A stretch of DNA of 64,000 nt from Micromonospora arida. Lineage in GTDB: Bacteria > Actinomycetota > Actinomycetes > Mycobacteriales > Micromonosporaceae. The DNA is taken from assembly GCF_003857035.1 (NCBI RefSeq), contig NZ_QGSY01000167.1:1-64000 (forward strand), given 5' to 3'. The notes beneath the pieces were generated by a model. It saw only the letters and a program-made list of their open reading frames with translations. It was not told where the DNA came from and ran no database searches. Each line of letters opens with the position of its first letter. Position 1 is the first letter of the stretch. The position numbers were made by a program, and so were the translations under genes. Of the stretch, positions 16,201 to 25,531 are shown in pieces.

Positions 16201-16768
16201 GGGGTCGGGCAAGTCCTCGTTGCTGCGCGGGCTGGCCGGGATCGTGCACCACACCGGCGAGCTGGCCTGGAACGGTGACCCCGTCACCGAGCCGGAGCTG
16301 TTCCTGCGTCCCAACCAGGTCGGCTACGTCGGTCAGTTGCCCCGGGTGCTCTCCGGCACGGTGGCCGACAACATCGCCCTCGGGCACCAGGTGGACGCGG
16401 CGGGGGCGGTCAGCACCGCCCAGCTCGACCATGACCTGGCCGCTGCCGGTGGTGGGCTGGGCCTGCTCATCGGGCACAAGGGCACCCGGCTCTCCGGCGG
16501 GCAGTTGCAGCGGTTGGCGCTGGCCCGGGCGCTGGCCCCGCGTACCGAACTGCTGGTCGCCGACGACGTGTCGTCGGCGCTGGACGTCACCACCGAGCTG
16601 GCGCTGTGGGAGGCGTTGCGCGGCCACGGGGTGACAGTTGTCGGCTCGACCGCGAAGCGCGCCGCGTTGGTCCGGGCCGACCACGTGGTGGTGCTGCTCG
16701 GCGGCACGGTGGCCGCTCAGGGCACCTGGCAGGACCTGGAGGGCGACTGGTCGCACCTGGCCGGCTGA
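13226..16768 (+). CDS. Fused heterodimer-type ABC exporter (TMD-NBD-TMD-NBD)
   Basis: A single 1180-residue inner-membrane exporter. TMD1 covers about 1-295 and NBD1 315-545, with Walker A GRTGSGKST near 353, signature LSAGQ near 457, Walker B VVILDEAT near 479 and H-loop IAHRLSS near 511. A Pro/Ala-rich linker (565-625) joins TMD2 (630-920) and NBD2 (955-1180), with Walker A GPVGSGKSS near 990, signature LSGGQ and Walker B LLVADDVS near 1112. NBD2 has Asp in place of the catalytic Glu, and Ser/Thr where the H-loop His is expected (VVGSTAKR). The degenerate site therefore pairs NBD2's Walker motifs with NBD1's altered signature, while the other site is intact, as in TM287/288 or BmrCD. GGAGGA precedes the ATG. 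Drug or lipid export is likely; the substrate is unknown. Confidence 0.9.
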   Translation: MRLLRDLWGTSTRRVTIVAVLIVLGAAGQAGASALAGAVLVHRSAGFFAVLAAALVAVVLSDLAVSLLMAGLTADWSADVRRRLCRVALGQDLPTLETTPVGELLDRIDGDVYQVASAIRNQGTRLAQGLCVGLLSMVVAVFVWWPAGVAMLLLTVVLAVGLRRPTARIGPARMAEEEAWSDLAAVMEEAVHGQDDVRTSLARPYVLRLYARRASAVLSRGLVVWVLSARVATVATATIRAGIGAVVLGGAWALATGRIDAARLTAIWLLALAFGATAEHVSRMVPEIQEALGAWARVQLLYKARQEPVGGASPSEGDLRIRDLTFGYGESDRGAALRGLSLTFARGRSYALIGRTGSGKSTLAKVLTRAVDVPPGTVFLGGTDLCDLDVEQLRRWVALVPQRTEILAGTLAENVALFDPELLDAAARALDELGLASWIAELPDGLTTRLGEGGHVLSAGQEQLVAFARILVREPHVVILDEATARLDPVTEARVQRATERLLRDRIGIVIAHRLSSVRRCDEVVVLADGAVVEAGPLETSTRFAELLATSHAAAYATVVPAGRTGVGTDLLVGPGPADPWPSEPAPARAEPNGQTARATAPDGPQGAVGPVRADPPPLPPVPPARTLREIFRLCTNDPRYGAAAIVLFLGLSLLGLDGPVLPWLWADLVDGTGNPYLPAVGIVAGLLVTLPLPFYTHVWFPQWWVRQMLRIGLRLVHGQTGPRRVSSHTPAEVVAQGGDTERVVQLADNVLDQAVALVLVVAMTAVTGSVVPGLFFLGTMVVSGLAATLFGPKLERAARATVAARASFATALVSALSAARTVKLAGATTAVLRHLAGLDVLRSDRQRREISVQVWARSTPSMASGLLPIGAWALYLNGSLSAGAVLVAVSTLGAARWFAWTTASLISQLPSARVWTRRTAAMTGVSAYSAGVPEVDLTAGTAPAPTMPPRHPLRRLELRGFGVVHSDGTVAVRDVDLTVQRGQLVLVVGPVGSGKSSLLRGLAGIVHHTGELAWNGDPVTEPELFLRPNQVGYVGQLPRVLSGTVADNIALGHQVDAAGAVSTAQLDHDLAAAGGGLGLLIGHKGTRLSGGQLQRLALARALAPRTELLVADDVSSALDVTTELALWEALRGHGVTVVGSTAKRAALVRADHVVVLLGGTVAAQGTWQDLEGDWSHLAG

Positions 16769-16773
16769 TCGAC

Positions 16774-16808
16774 GGTCGGGCGGCCGCTCACGTGGTGGCC
16801 GCCCGACC
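16774..16808. terminator. Bidirectional terminator between exporter and flavin enzyme genes
   Basis: GGTCGGGCGGCC (16774-16785) and its exact complement (16797-16808) form a 12-bp stem with an 11-base loop between two convergent genes. Confidence 0.75.
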
Positions 16809-16816
16809 GGTCGGGA

Positions 16817-17884
16817 TCAGGAGGCGCGGGCGTACTGGGCGGGGCCGGAGTACGCGACGCCGAGCTTCGCGGCGGCCCGGCGCGGCCAGTACGGGTCGCG
16901 CAGCAACTCCCGACCCAGCAGCACCAGGTCGGCTTCGCCGCTGGCGACGATCTGCTCGGCGTGCTCGGGCTCCACGATGAGGCCCACCGCGCCGGTCGGA
17001 ACGCCGGCCTCACGGCGGATCTGGGCGGCCAGCGGCACCTGGTAACCCGGGCCGAGTGGGATGCGCTGGTCCGTGCTCACCCCACCGGAGGACGCGTCGA
17101 CCAGGTCGACGCCGACGCCGGCCAGTTCACCGGCGAGCACCACGCTGTCCTCGATCGTCCAGCCGCCCTCGACCCAGTCGGTGGCGGAGATCCGGGTCAG
17201 CACCGGCACGTCCTCGCCGACCGCGGCGCGCACCGCGCGGGCCACCTCCAGGGAGAGCCGCATCCGGGCGGCCCGGTCGCCGCCGTAGGAGTCGGTGCGG
17301 TGGTTGGTCAGCGGCGAGAGAAACTCGTTGAGCAGGTATCCGTGGGCGGCGTGGATCTCCACGGCTGCGAAGCCGGCGTCCAGCGCGCGTTGGGCGCCGG
17401 CCGCGAACGCCTCGACCACACCGGCGATGCCGGCCTCGTCGAGGCTGGTGGGCGTCCGGTAGTCGGCGGTGAACGGCTCCGAACCGGGGGCGACGGGCGT
17501 CCAGCCGCCCTCGGCGTCCGGCACGCCACCGCGCTCGGGTGCCCACGGCCGGTAGGTGGAGGCCTTGAAGCCTGCGTGCGCGAGCTGCACTGCCGGCACC
17601 GCGCCGTGGGCGGCGACGAACGCGGTCACCGGCCGCCAGGCGTCGACGTGCGCGCCGGACCAGAGGCCGGTGTCCTGCGGGCTGATCCGACCCTCGGGGA
17701 GTACAGCGGTCGCCTCGGTGAGCACCAGGCCGGCTCCGCCGACCGCGCGGCTGCCGAGGTGGATCAGGTGCCAGTCGGTGGGCAGGCCGTCGGGGCCGGC
17801 GGAGTACTGGCACATCGGTGCCATGGCGATCCGGTTGGGCACTGTGACCCCGCGCAGGGCCAGGGGAGTGAACAGGGAACTCAT
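16817..17884 (-). CDS. Old yellow enzyme, NADH:flavin oxidoreductase (YqjM type)
   Basis: Cytoplasmic FMN ene-reductase of 355 residues that reduces activated C=C bonds with NAD(P)H, often in electrophile detoxification. The thermophilic-like/YqjM subclass is shown by Cys25 and Tyr27 in APMCQYSA (Cys26 and Tyr28 of YqjM), the HAAH substrate-binding pair, and a late GRELLRDP phosphate-binding segment. It lies behind the symporter gene on the same strand, separated by a strong terminator, so it probably has its own promoter in the 69-base gap. The physiological substrate is unknown. Confidence 0.93.
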   Translation of the reverse strand: MSSLFTPLALRGVTVPNRIAMAPMCQYSAGPDGLPTDWHLIHLGSRAVGGAGLVLTEATAVLPEGRISPQDTGLWSGAHVDAWRPVTAFVAAHGAVPAVQLAHAGFKASTYRPWAPERGGVPDAEGGWTPVAPGSEPFTADYRTPTSLDEAGIAGVVEAFAAGAQRALDAGFAAVEIHAAHGYLLNEFLSPLTNHRTDSYGGDRAARMRLSLEVARAVRAAVGEDVPVLTRISATDWVEGGWTIEDSVVLAGELAGVGVDLVDASSGGVSTDQRIPLGPGYQVPLAAQIRREAGVPTGAVGLIVEPEHAEQIVASGEADLVLLGRELLRDPYWPRRAAAKLGVAYSGPAQYARAS

Positions 17885-17902
17885 GGGGTCATCCTCTCCG
17901 AC

Positions 17903-17940
17903 ACGGCGACGGGCCCCCGGGGAGAGGGGCCCGTCGCCGT
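17903..17940 (-). terminator. Terminator after the dicarboxylate symporter gene
   Basis: A perfect 15-bp stem (17903-17917 with 17926-17940) has an 8-base loop and ends just upstream of the flavin oxidoreductase start codon, separating the two minus-strand genes. Confidence 0.75.
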
Positions 17941-17953
17941 ACTGGTGAATCGA

Positions 17954-19258
17954 TCAGGCAGGAACAGGGCTGAGCTCGGGCCGGGTGTCGGCTACCGGCT
18001 CCGGGTCGGTCAGGTCACGCCGGCCGGCGGACTCGTACGCGGCGCGGTCGAGAGTGCCCTCGCGGGCGGCGACCACGGTCGGCACCAGCGCCTGCCCCGC
18101 GACGTTGGTGGCGGTGCGGATCATGTCCAGGATCGGGTCGATGGCCAGCAGCAGGCCGGCGCCGGCCAGCGGCAGGCCCAGCGTGCTGAGGGTCAGGGTG
18201 AGCATCACGATCGCGCCGGTCAGGCCGGCGGTGGCCGCCGAGCCGACCACCGAGACGAAGGCGATCAGCAGGTAGTCGCCGATGCCGAGGTCAACGCCGA
18301 ACACCTGGGCCACGAAGATCGCGGCGAGGGCCGGGTAGATGGCGGCGCAACCGTCCATCTTCGTGGTGGCGCCGAAGGGCACCGCGAACGAGGCGTACTC
18401 GCGGGGCACGCCGAGTCGCTCGACGGAGCGCTGGGTCACCGGCATGGTGCCGACCGAGGAGCGGGACACGAAGCCCAGCTCGATCGCCGGCCAGGCGCCG
18501 GCGAAGAAGCGCAGCGGGTTGAGACGGCCGGCCAGGATCAGCACCAGCGGGTAGACCACGAACAGCACGATGGCGCAGCCGACGTAGACGGCGGTGGTGA
18601 ACTTCGCGAGGGGGGCCAGCAGGTCCCAGCCGTACGAGGCGACGGCGTTGCCGATCAGGCCGAGGGTGCCGATCGGGGCGAGCCGGATGACCCACCAGAG
18701 CGCCTTCTGGACGATCTCCAGCAGGGAGCGGTTCAGCGCCACGAACGGCTCGGCGGGCTCGCCGACCAGCAGGGCCGCGGCACCCACGACGACGGCGAGG
18801 AAGACGATCTGGAGGACGTTGCCCTCGACGAACGCGCCGACCGGGTTGGTGGGCACGATGCCGGTGAGGAAGTCGGTCCACGAGCCGGTGTTCTTCGGCG
18901 GGGCCGCACCACCCAGGTCGAGGGTCACGCCCCTGCCCGGGTTGGTGAGCAGGCCGAGGCCGATGCCGATGCTCACCGCGATCAGGGCGGTGATGCCGAA
19001 CCACATCAGGGTCTTGACGGCGAGCCGGGCGGCGTTGGCGACGCCACGCAGGCTGACCACGCTGACGACGATGGCGGTGAAGACCAGCGGCGGCACGGCC
19101 AGCTTGAGCAGTTGGACGAAGAGGCTACCGACGGTGTGCAGGGTGCTGGTCAGCCAGCTCAGGTCGTTGCTGCGGGCAAGGAAGCCCAGCGCGACGCCGA
19201 GTACGAGGCCGAGCAGGATCTGCACGGAGAAGGGAATTTTGCGCAGGCTGAAGGGCAT
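17954..19258 (-). CDS. Dicarboxylate/amino acid:cation symporter (DAACS family)
   Basis: Inner-membrane secondary transporter of 434 residues that takes up C4-dicarboxylates, glutamate or aspartate with Na+ or H+. SRSSVGTMPVTQRSVERLG is the re-entrant HP1 loop normally rich in serine. GATTKMDGCAAIYPALA matches the unwound helix 7 motif (NMDGT in archetypes, here KMDGC), which binds cation and substrate, and the HP2/helix 8 region follows. The KMDGC form is seen in a less-studied subgroup, so substrate preference may differ from glutamate. The 156-base upstream gap must hold its promoter; none stands out. Confidence 0.9.
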   Translation of the reverse strand: MPFSLRKIPFSVQILLGLVLGVALGFLARSNDLSWLTSTLHTVGSLFVQLLKLAVPPLVFTAIVVSVVSLRGVANAARLAVKTLMWFGITALIAVSIGIGLGLLTNPGRGVTLDLGGAAPPKNTGSWTDFLTGIVPTNPVGAFVEGNVLQIVFLAVVVGAAALLVGEPAEPFVALNRSLLEIVQKALWWVIRLAPIGTLGLIGNAVASYGWDLLAPLAKFTTAVYVGCAIVLFVVYPLVLILAGRLNPLRFFAGAWPAIELGFVSRSSVGTMPVTQRSVERLGVPREYASFAVPFGATTKMDGCAAIYPALAAIFVAQVFGVDLGIGDYLLIAFVSVVGSAATAGLTGAIVMLTLTLSTLGLPLAGAGLLLAIDPILDMIRTATNVAGQALVPTVVAAREGTLDRAAYESAGRRDLTDPEPVADTRPELSPVPA

Positions 19259-19414
19259 GAGGATGTATCCAATTGTCCGGTCCGATCGGGGCAGGCCTGG
19301 GAACGCGGCTAGCCCGGACAGATGCCACTGGCCTGCAGTCGGAGATCGACATACAGGCGGACAGTGAGGCCCCAGACATTGGTCATCGCTGGCCGACGAT
19401 ACGCCGATTCCCGC

Positions 19415-20098
19415 TCATCGGAAGGACCGGACGCCGTGAGGCTCCTTACAGAGGGCCAGCGCGGTGGCGGTGCCCAGGCCCCACAGCACCGCGAGGGCCA
19501 GGATCAGCCGTTCCAGCACCCCCACCACCGGGCCTCGACCGAGCACGAGCATCGCCAGCCCCACCGTGGCACAGAGAGGCAGGGCCAGCGCGGCGGCGAA
19601 GCCGGCCAGCCGACGCACCGTCCGGCCGGCCGGCCCGGAGACGGCCAGCGTGATCATGGCGAAGACCACCGCCGCGGTCGCCGCGATGCTCGCGCCGCCG
19701 TGCACCAGGTCGGCCGTCGTCGCGCGCTCGAACGGCGGCAACGGGCAGCCGCCGGAGCAGGTCACCGCCCCCGACACGGCAGTGAACACCGCCCCGGTGG
19801 CGAGCAGCGCCGGGGCCGCCGCCCACACCCCCGGGGGCAGCGCCGCGCCGATCAGCAGTAACGCGCCGGCAAGGGCCAGGATCCCGATCCGGTACGTAGC
19901 GGCGTGGGCGCTGCCGGCGATGCCCGCCTCGCTGACGTACCCGGTGAACCCTGGACCGGGACCGGCGACCACGGCGAGCGTCACCGCCACCGCACCGGCC
20001 AGGGTGCAGCCGGCCGCCGCGGACCCGGCGACCCGACGGGCGACCTCGCCGCGGGCCCTCGGCACGGTCGGGGCGGCCGGCCGACCCGGCTCAGCCAC
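19415..20098 (-). CDS. DUF998 family membrane protein
   Basis: A 227-residue protein with about six hydrophobic segments and a short basic N-terminus. The pattern of helices and the CSGGCPLPPFE loop fit DUF998, whose function is unknown. Its GTG start overlaps the stop of the preceding glutathione-transferase-like gene by eight bases, so the two are translationally coupled and likely work in the same process. Confidence 0.7.
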   Translation of the reverse strand: MAEPGRPAAPTVPRARGEVARRVAGSAAAGCTLAGAVAVTLAVVAGPGPGFTGYVSEAGIAGSAHAATYRIGILALAGALLLIGAALPPGVWAAAPALLATGAVFTAVSGAVTCSGGCPLPPFERATTADLVHGGASIAATAAVVFAMITLAVSGPAGRTVRRLAGFAAALALPLCATVGLAMLVLGRGPVVGVLERLILALAVLWGLGTATALALCKEPHGVRSFR

Positions 20099-21056
20099 GC
20101 CCGTGCGGCGTGCTCCAGCCGGACTCGTCCGGCCCGAGTGGCACGATGCCGCTGGGATTGATCTCCCGGTGCGTGCCGTAGTAGTGCCGCTTGATGTGGT
20201 CGAAGTCCACCGTCTCGCCGAAACCCGGCGTCTGGAACAGGTCCCGGGCGTACGCCCAGAGCACCGGCATCTCGGTCAGCTTGTTGCGGTTGCACTTGAA
20301 GTGCCCGTGGTACGCGGCGTCGAAGCGGACCAGCGTGGTGAACAGCCGCACGTCCGCCTCGGTGATCGCGTCGCCCATCAGGTAGCGCTGCCCGGACAGC
20401 CGCTCGGAGAGCGCGTCCAGCCGGGTGAAGAGCGTCCGGAAGGCCTCGTCGTACGCCTGCTGGGAGGTGGCGAACCCGCACCGGTAGACGCCGTTGTTCA
20501 CGTCGGTGTGGATCTCGGCCATCAGCGCGTCCATCTCGGGGCGCAGCTCTACCGGGTACAGGTCCGGCGCCCCCGCACGGTGCAGCGACCGCCACTCGGT
20601 GGAGAAGTCGAGGGTGAGCTGCGGATAGTCGTTGGTGACCACCCGGCCGGTCAGGGTGTCGACGAGCGCCGGCACCGTCACCCGGCCGGTGTAGTCCGGG
20701 TCGGTGGCCAGGTACGCCTCGGACAGGAAGCTCACGCCGAGGACCGGGTCGAAGCCGTCCGGGTCGAGGGCGAACGCCCAGCCCCGCTCGTCCCTGATCG
20801 GGTCGACGGTGCCCAGCGACATCGCGTCGTCCAGCCCGAGCAGGCCACGCACGATCCTCGCCCGGTGCGCCCACGGGCAGGCCCGGCACCAGATCAGCCG
20901 GTAACGGCCGGCCTCCAGCGGCCAGCGGTCCTGCTCGTCCGGGCCGCCGCCGGGTGGCGAGGTGGAGTCGGCGGTGACCCGACCGGTGAACCGGTTCGGC
21001 TGGCGGACGAACGCTCCGCCGCCGCTGGTCTCTGCGCTGAACTGGGCCCGGGCCAT
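20091..21056 (-). CDS. Glutathionyl-hydroquinone reductase-like protein (Xi-class GST, ECM4/YqjG)
   Basis: Cytoplasmic thioredoxin-fold transferase of 321 residues. The signature CPWAHR occurs in the segment WCRACPWAHRA near residue 60; its cysteine is the nucleophile that removes glutathione from glutathionyl-hydroquinones in characterised members. Actinomycetes make mycothiol rather than glutathione, so the partner thiol here is probably mycothiol or unknown. The C-terminal helical domain (GDAITEADVRLFTTLVRFD) is typical. TAGGTT ends six bases before the ATG on the minus strand (21063-21068), consistent with a leaderless message. It is coupled to the DUF998 gene. Confidence 0.88.
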   Translation of the reverse strand: MARAQFSAETSGGGAFVRQPNRFTGRVTADSTSPPGGGPDEQDRWPLEAGRYRLIWCRACPWAHRARIVRGLLGLDDAMSLGTVDPIRDERGWAFALDPDGFDPVLGVSFLSEAYLATDPDYTGRVTVPALVDTLTGRVVTNDYPQLTLDFSTEWRSLHRAGAPDLYPVELRPEMDALMAEIHTDVNNGVYRCGFATSQQAYDEAFRTLFTRLDALSERLSGQRYLMGDAITEADVRLFTTLVRFDAAYHGHFKCNRNKLTEMPVLWAYARDLFQTPGFGETVDFDHIKRHYYGTHREINPSGIVPLGPDESGWSTPHGRG

Positions 21057-21162
21057 GCCGTCAACCTATCCGCTGCCGACGCGGATATCCTGGCGGCCGG
21101 CAGCCCCCGTGACCCGGTGGGCGTGCCCCACCCCCGCCGTCTGCACCCCCTAAGGACTCGCG

Positions 21163-22368
<1,206 letters not shown>

Positions 22369-22478
22369 AGTGGTCCACACCACACGACCCGCGGGTCGAC
22401 CGGTGCCCACGCGTGCCCGCTGCGCGCCCCGACGCCGGTGCCGTCCCGCGCCGCGGCGATGAACTGGGGAGCACGCTG

Positions 22479-23291
22479 ATGCCGGACGGACTGCCGACCG
22501 AGATCGATCTGACCAGGCCGAGCGCGGCCCGGGTGTACGACTACTTCCTGGGTGGAGCGCACAACTTCGAGATCGACAGGCAGTTGGCGGAGCAGATCGC
22601 CAGCATGACCCCGAATCTCGCCGCCACCATGCGCTCCGGCCGGGAGTTCCTGCGCCGGGCCGTCCGGGTGCTGCTCGACGCCGGCATCGACCAGTTCCTC
22701 GACATCGGCTCCGGAATTCCCACAGTGGGTAACGTGCACGAGGTGGCGCAGGGGGTGAACCCCAAGGCCCGCGTCGTGTACGTCGACATCGACCCGGTGG
22801 CGGTCGCGCACAGCCGGGAGTTGCTGGCCGGCAACGAGCTGACCGGAGTCATCCACGCCGACCTGCGTGAGCCGGAGCGGATCCTCACCGAGACCCGACA
22901 GCTCGGGCTGATCGACTTCAGTCGCCCGATGGGCATCCTGCTGGCCGGGGTGGTGCACTTCGTCCCGGACGCCGACCAGCCCGAGGCGATCCTGGCCACC
23001 CTGCGGGCCGCCGCCGCGCCGGGCAGCTTCCTGGTCGTCTCCCACTCCACCTTCGAGGACCAGCCGCAGGAGATGCTGGACGCCCAGCGCCTCTCCGCCC
23101 GCACCGCCACCGAGATCACCCTGCGCTCCCGCGCTCAGGTCACCAGCTTCTTCGGCGACTGGACCGTGCTGGAACCGGGCGTGGTGCACATGCCGCTCTG
23201 GCGCCCGGACTCACCGTCCGATGTGGACGGGCACCCGGAGCGTTTCGGCGCCTTCGGGGGCGTCGCCCGGTACGACCAGCCCGCCGGCTGA
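22479..23291 (+). CDS. DUF574 SAM-dependent methyltransferase
   Basis: A 270-residue protein of the actinobacterial DUF574 (Methyltransf_19) family. The N-terminus RPSAARVYDYFLGGAHNFEID is diagnostic, FLDIGSGIPT is the SAM-binding loop and VVYVDIDPVAV the acidic loop that holds the ribose. The methyl acceptor is unknown; the family is strongly expanded in Micromonospora and Streptomyces. ATG at 22479 follows GGGGAG at proper distance. The next gene begins five bases after its stop codon, so it may be cotranscribed with the c-di-GMP protein. Confidence 0.92.
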   Translation: MPDGLPTEIDLTRPSAARVYDYFLGGAHNFEIDRQLAEQIASMTPNLAATMRSGREFLRRAVRVLLDAGIDQFLDIGSGIPTVGNVHEVAQGVNPKARVVYVDIDPVAVAHSRELLAGNELTGVIHADLREPERILTETRQLGLIDFSRPMGILLAGVVHFVPDADQPEAILATLRAAAAPGSFLVVSHSTFEDQPQEMLDAQRLSARTATEITLRSRAQVTSFFGDWTVLEPGVVHMPLWRPDSPSDVDGHPERFGAFGGVARYDQPAG

Positions 23292-23295
23292 TCTC

Positions 23296-25485
23296 GTGGC
23301 CGCCGTCCCGGACCCCGCCGGGGTTGATTCCGGCCGGGACCCCGCCGGGGTCGATTCCGGTCGGGCGGACGCCCAGGGGTACGCCGCCGACTGGGCCCGC
23401 GCCGTGCGCCGACTCGGTTTCGTGCCGCTCAGCGTGGCCGAGACCGAGCGGCTGCTGCTGGCGCACACGATCCGGCTGGCCCAGGCGGTACGGTCGGAGC
23501 CGTTCAGCGCCGAAGCGGCCGAGGATGTCGGGCGGGCCCTGGTTGAGGCGCACCTCACCGAGCCGCAGGCCCTGGAGTGGACGCTGCACGCGCTCGGTGC
23601 GACCTTCGGGCGTCGGGTGCTGTCCGACGGTGACCGGCTGGCCGACCTCGCCGACCGGATCGCGGCGGTGCAGGGCGGGCTGGCCGCCGGGTTCGCCCGG
23701 GCGCTGCGCGACCGCACCTTCAGCCAGCAGGAGCGGATCGCCCGGTCCGCCTGGCAGGCGCGCGACGAGGTCGAGCAGGCGCTGCGCGAGAGCGAGGCAC
23801 GGTTCCGGGCGGTGTTCACCGGCGCCGCGATCGGGATCGGGATCGCCGGCGTGGACGGTCGGATCATCGACGTCAACCAGGCGTTCGCCGACATGCTCGG
23901 CTACTCGATCGAGGAGCTGCGCGAGACCAACGTGGCAGGGCTGGTCCACGCCGACGACGCGGCCGGGATGTGGGAGCTCTACCAGGAGATGATCGAGGGG
24001 AAGCACGACGCGGCCCGGGTGGAGAAGCGTTACTACCGCAAGGACGGCACGACGGTCTGGACGGACCTGGCCGTCTCGTTGATCCGACACGAGGGTCGAC
24101 CCCGATTCACCGTCGCGATGATCGAGGACATCACCGAGCGGTACGAACTCCAGCAGCGGCTGCGCTTCCAGGCGCTGCACGACCCGCTGACCGGGCTGCC
24201 CAACCGGACGCTGTTCTTCGAGACGTTGGGCCGGGTGCTCGACACCGCGGACGCCGGGCAGCGCGTCGGGGTGTGCTTCCTCGACCTGGACGGCTTCAAG
24301 GCGATCAACGACAGTCTCGGTCACGACCTCGGTGACCGGCTGCTCGTGATGATCGGCCGGCGGCTGGCCGCGTGCGTGGCCGACCACGGCCACCTGGTCG
24401 CCCGGATGGGCGGCGACGAGTTCGTGATCCTCGTCGACGGGGGCGACGACACCGACGACCCGGTCTCCGTGGCGGAAGCGGCGCTGGCCGCCGTCGCGGC
24501 CCCGGTCCACGTCGGTGAGCACCAGTTGGCCGTCTCGGCCAGTGTGGGCATCGTGCAGTGCCCGGCCTCGGAGACCACCGCGTCGGAGCTGATGAAGGCC
24601 GCGGACACCACGCTCTACTGGGCCAAGGCGGCGGGCCGGGGCCGGTGGGCGGTCTACGACCCTGAACGCGGTGCCCGGGACATCGCCCGCTCGGCGCTGG
24701 TCGCCGGGCTGCCCGCCGCGCTGGAGCGGGGCGAGTTCGTGCTGCACTACCAACCGATCGTGTCGCTGCTGGAGGGCACCATGCTCGCGGTGGAGGCGCT
24801 GGTCCGTTGGGAGCATCCTGAGCTGGGCCTGATCGGGCCGGACCGGTTCATCGGCCTGGCCGAGGAGACCGGCCTGATCGTCCGGCTCGGCGAGTGGGTG
24901 CTGCGGCGGGCCTGCGAGGACGCCGAACGGTGGTGGCGGGAGTTCCCCGACGCCAGGCTGGTGGTCAGCGTCAACCTGGCCGCCCGGCAGGCCGACGAAC
25001 CGGCCATCGTGGACACCGTCGCCGACGCGTTGCAGACCAGCGGGTTGCCCGCGGAGCTGCTCCAACTGGAGCTGACCGAGAGCGCCGTGATGGGCAGTGC
25101 CGGTGAACCCCTGCGCAGCCTGCACCGGCTCGCCGCGCTCGGCGTCCGGCTGGCCGTGGACGACTTCGGCACCGGGTACTCCAACCTGGCGTACCTGCGC
25201 CGGTTGCCGATCCACTGCCTGAAGCTCGCCGGTCCGTTCGTCGAGGGCATCCGCGCGGACGGGACCGACGTGGCGGCCGACCATCGCGACGAACGGATCG
25301 TCGACGCGTTGGTCCGGTTGGCGCACGCCCTGGAGTTGTGGGTCACGGCCGAGGCGGTGGAGACGGGCGTGCAGGCGGAACGGCTGCGGGCGCTGCGCTG
25401 CGACACCGGGCAGGGCCGATACTTCGGTGCGCCAGCCCCGGCCGACGTGATCACCGCCCGGCTGCGGCCCGGAGCGTTGGCGTGA
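23296..25485 (+). CDS. PAS-GGDEF-EAL cyclic-di-GMP signalling protein
   Basis: Cytoplasmic 729-residue regulator, without membrane segments, that could make and/or break cyclic di-GMP. An N-terminal helical region (1-155) precedes a PAS domain (about 163-285), a GGDEF domain with an intact GGDEF at 372-376, and an EAL domain with EAL at 500-502. The GGDEF domain lacks an RxxD inhibitory site at the usual position. In the EAL domain NLAARQ, LTES and DDFGTGYSNL are kept, but the usual KID and AEGVE motifs read KLA and AEAVE, so phosphodiesterase activity is uncertain. GTG at 23296 is the likely start; the next codons include a 27-bp tandem duplication. It follows the methyltransferase gene closely. 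Confidence 0.88.
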   Translation: MAAVPDPAGVDSGRDPAGVDSGRADAQGYAADWARAVRRLGFVPLSVAETERLLLAHTIRLAQAVRSEPFSAEAAEDVGRALVEAHLTEPQALEWTLHALGATFGRRVLSDGDRLADLADRIAAVQGGLAAGFARALRDRTFSQQERIARSAWQARDEVEQALRESEARFRAVFTGAAIGIGIAGVDGRIIDVNQAFADMLGYSIEELRETNVAGLVHADDAAGMWELYQEMIEGKHDAARVEKRYYRKDGTTVWTDLAVSLIRHEGRPRFTVAMIEDITERYELQQRLRFQALHDPLTGLPNRTLFFETLGRVLDTADAGQRVGVCFLDLDGFKAINDSLGHDLGDRLLVMIGRRLAACVADHGHLVARMGGDEFVILVDGGDDTDDPVSVAEAALAAVAAPVHVGEHQLAVSASVGIVQCPASETTASELMKAADTTLYWAKAAGRGRWAVYDPERGARDIARSALVAGLPAALERGEFVLHYQPIVSLLEGTMLAVEALVRWEHPELGLIGPDRFIGLAEETGLIVRLGEWVLRRACEDAERWWREFPDARLVVSVNLAARQADEPAIVDTVADALQTSGLPAELLQLELTESAVMGSAGEPLRSLHRLAALGVRLAVDDFGTGYSNLAYLRRLPIHCLKLAGPFVEGIRADGTDVAADHRDERIVDALVRLAHALELWVTAEAVETGVQAERLRALRCDTGQGRYFGAPAPADVITARLRPGALA
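23311..23364 (+). repeat. 27-bp in-frame tandem duplication
   Basis: Two 27-bp units beginning GACCCCGCCGGGGT differ only at two synonymous positions and encode DPAGVDSGR twice in the N-terminus of the cyclic-di-GMP protein. It looks like a recent duplication in a disordered leader. Confidence 0.85.
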
Positions 25486-25531
25486 GTGGGGGACCGCTCC
25501 GGTCCGAAGGGTGGCGACGGAGGATGGCGGC

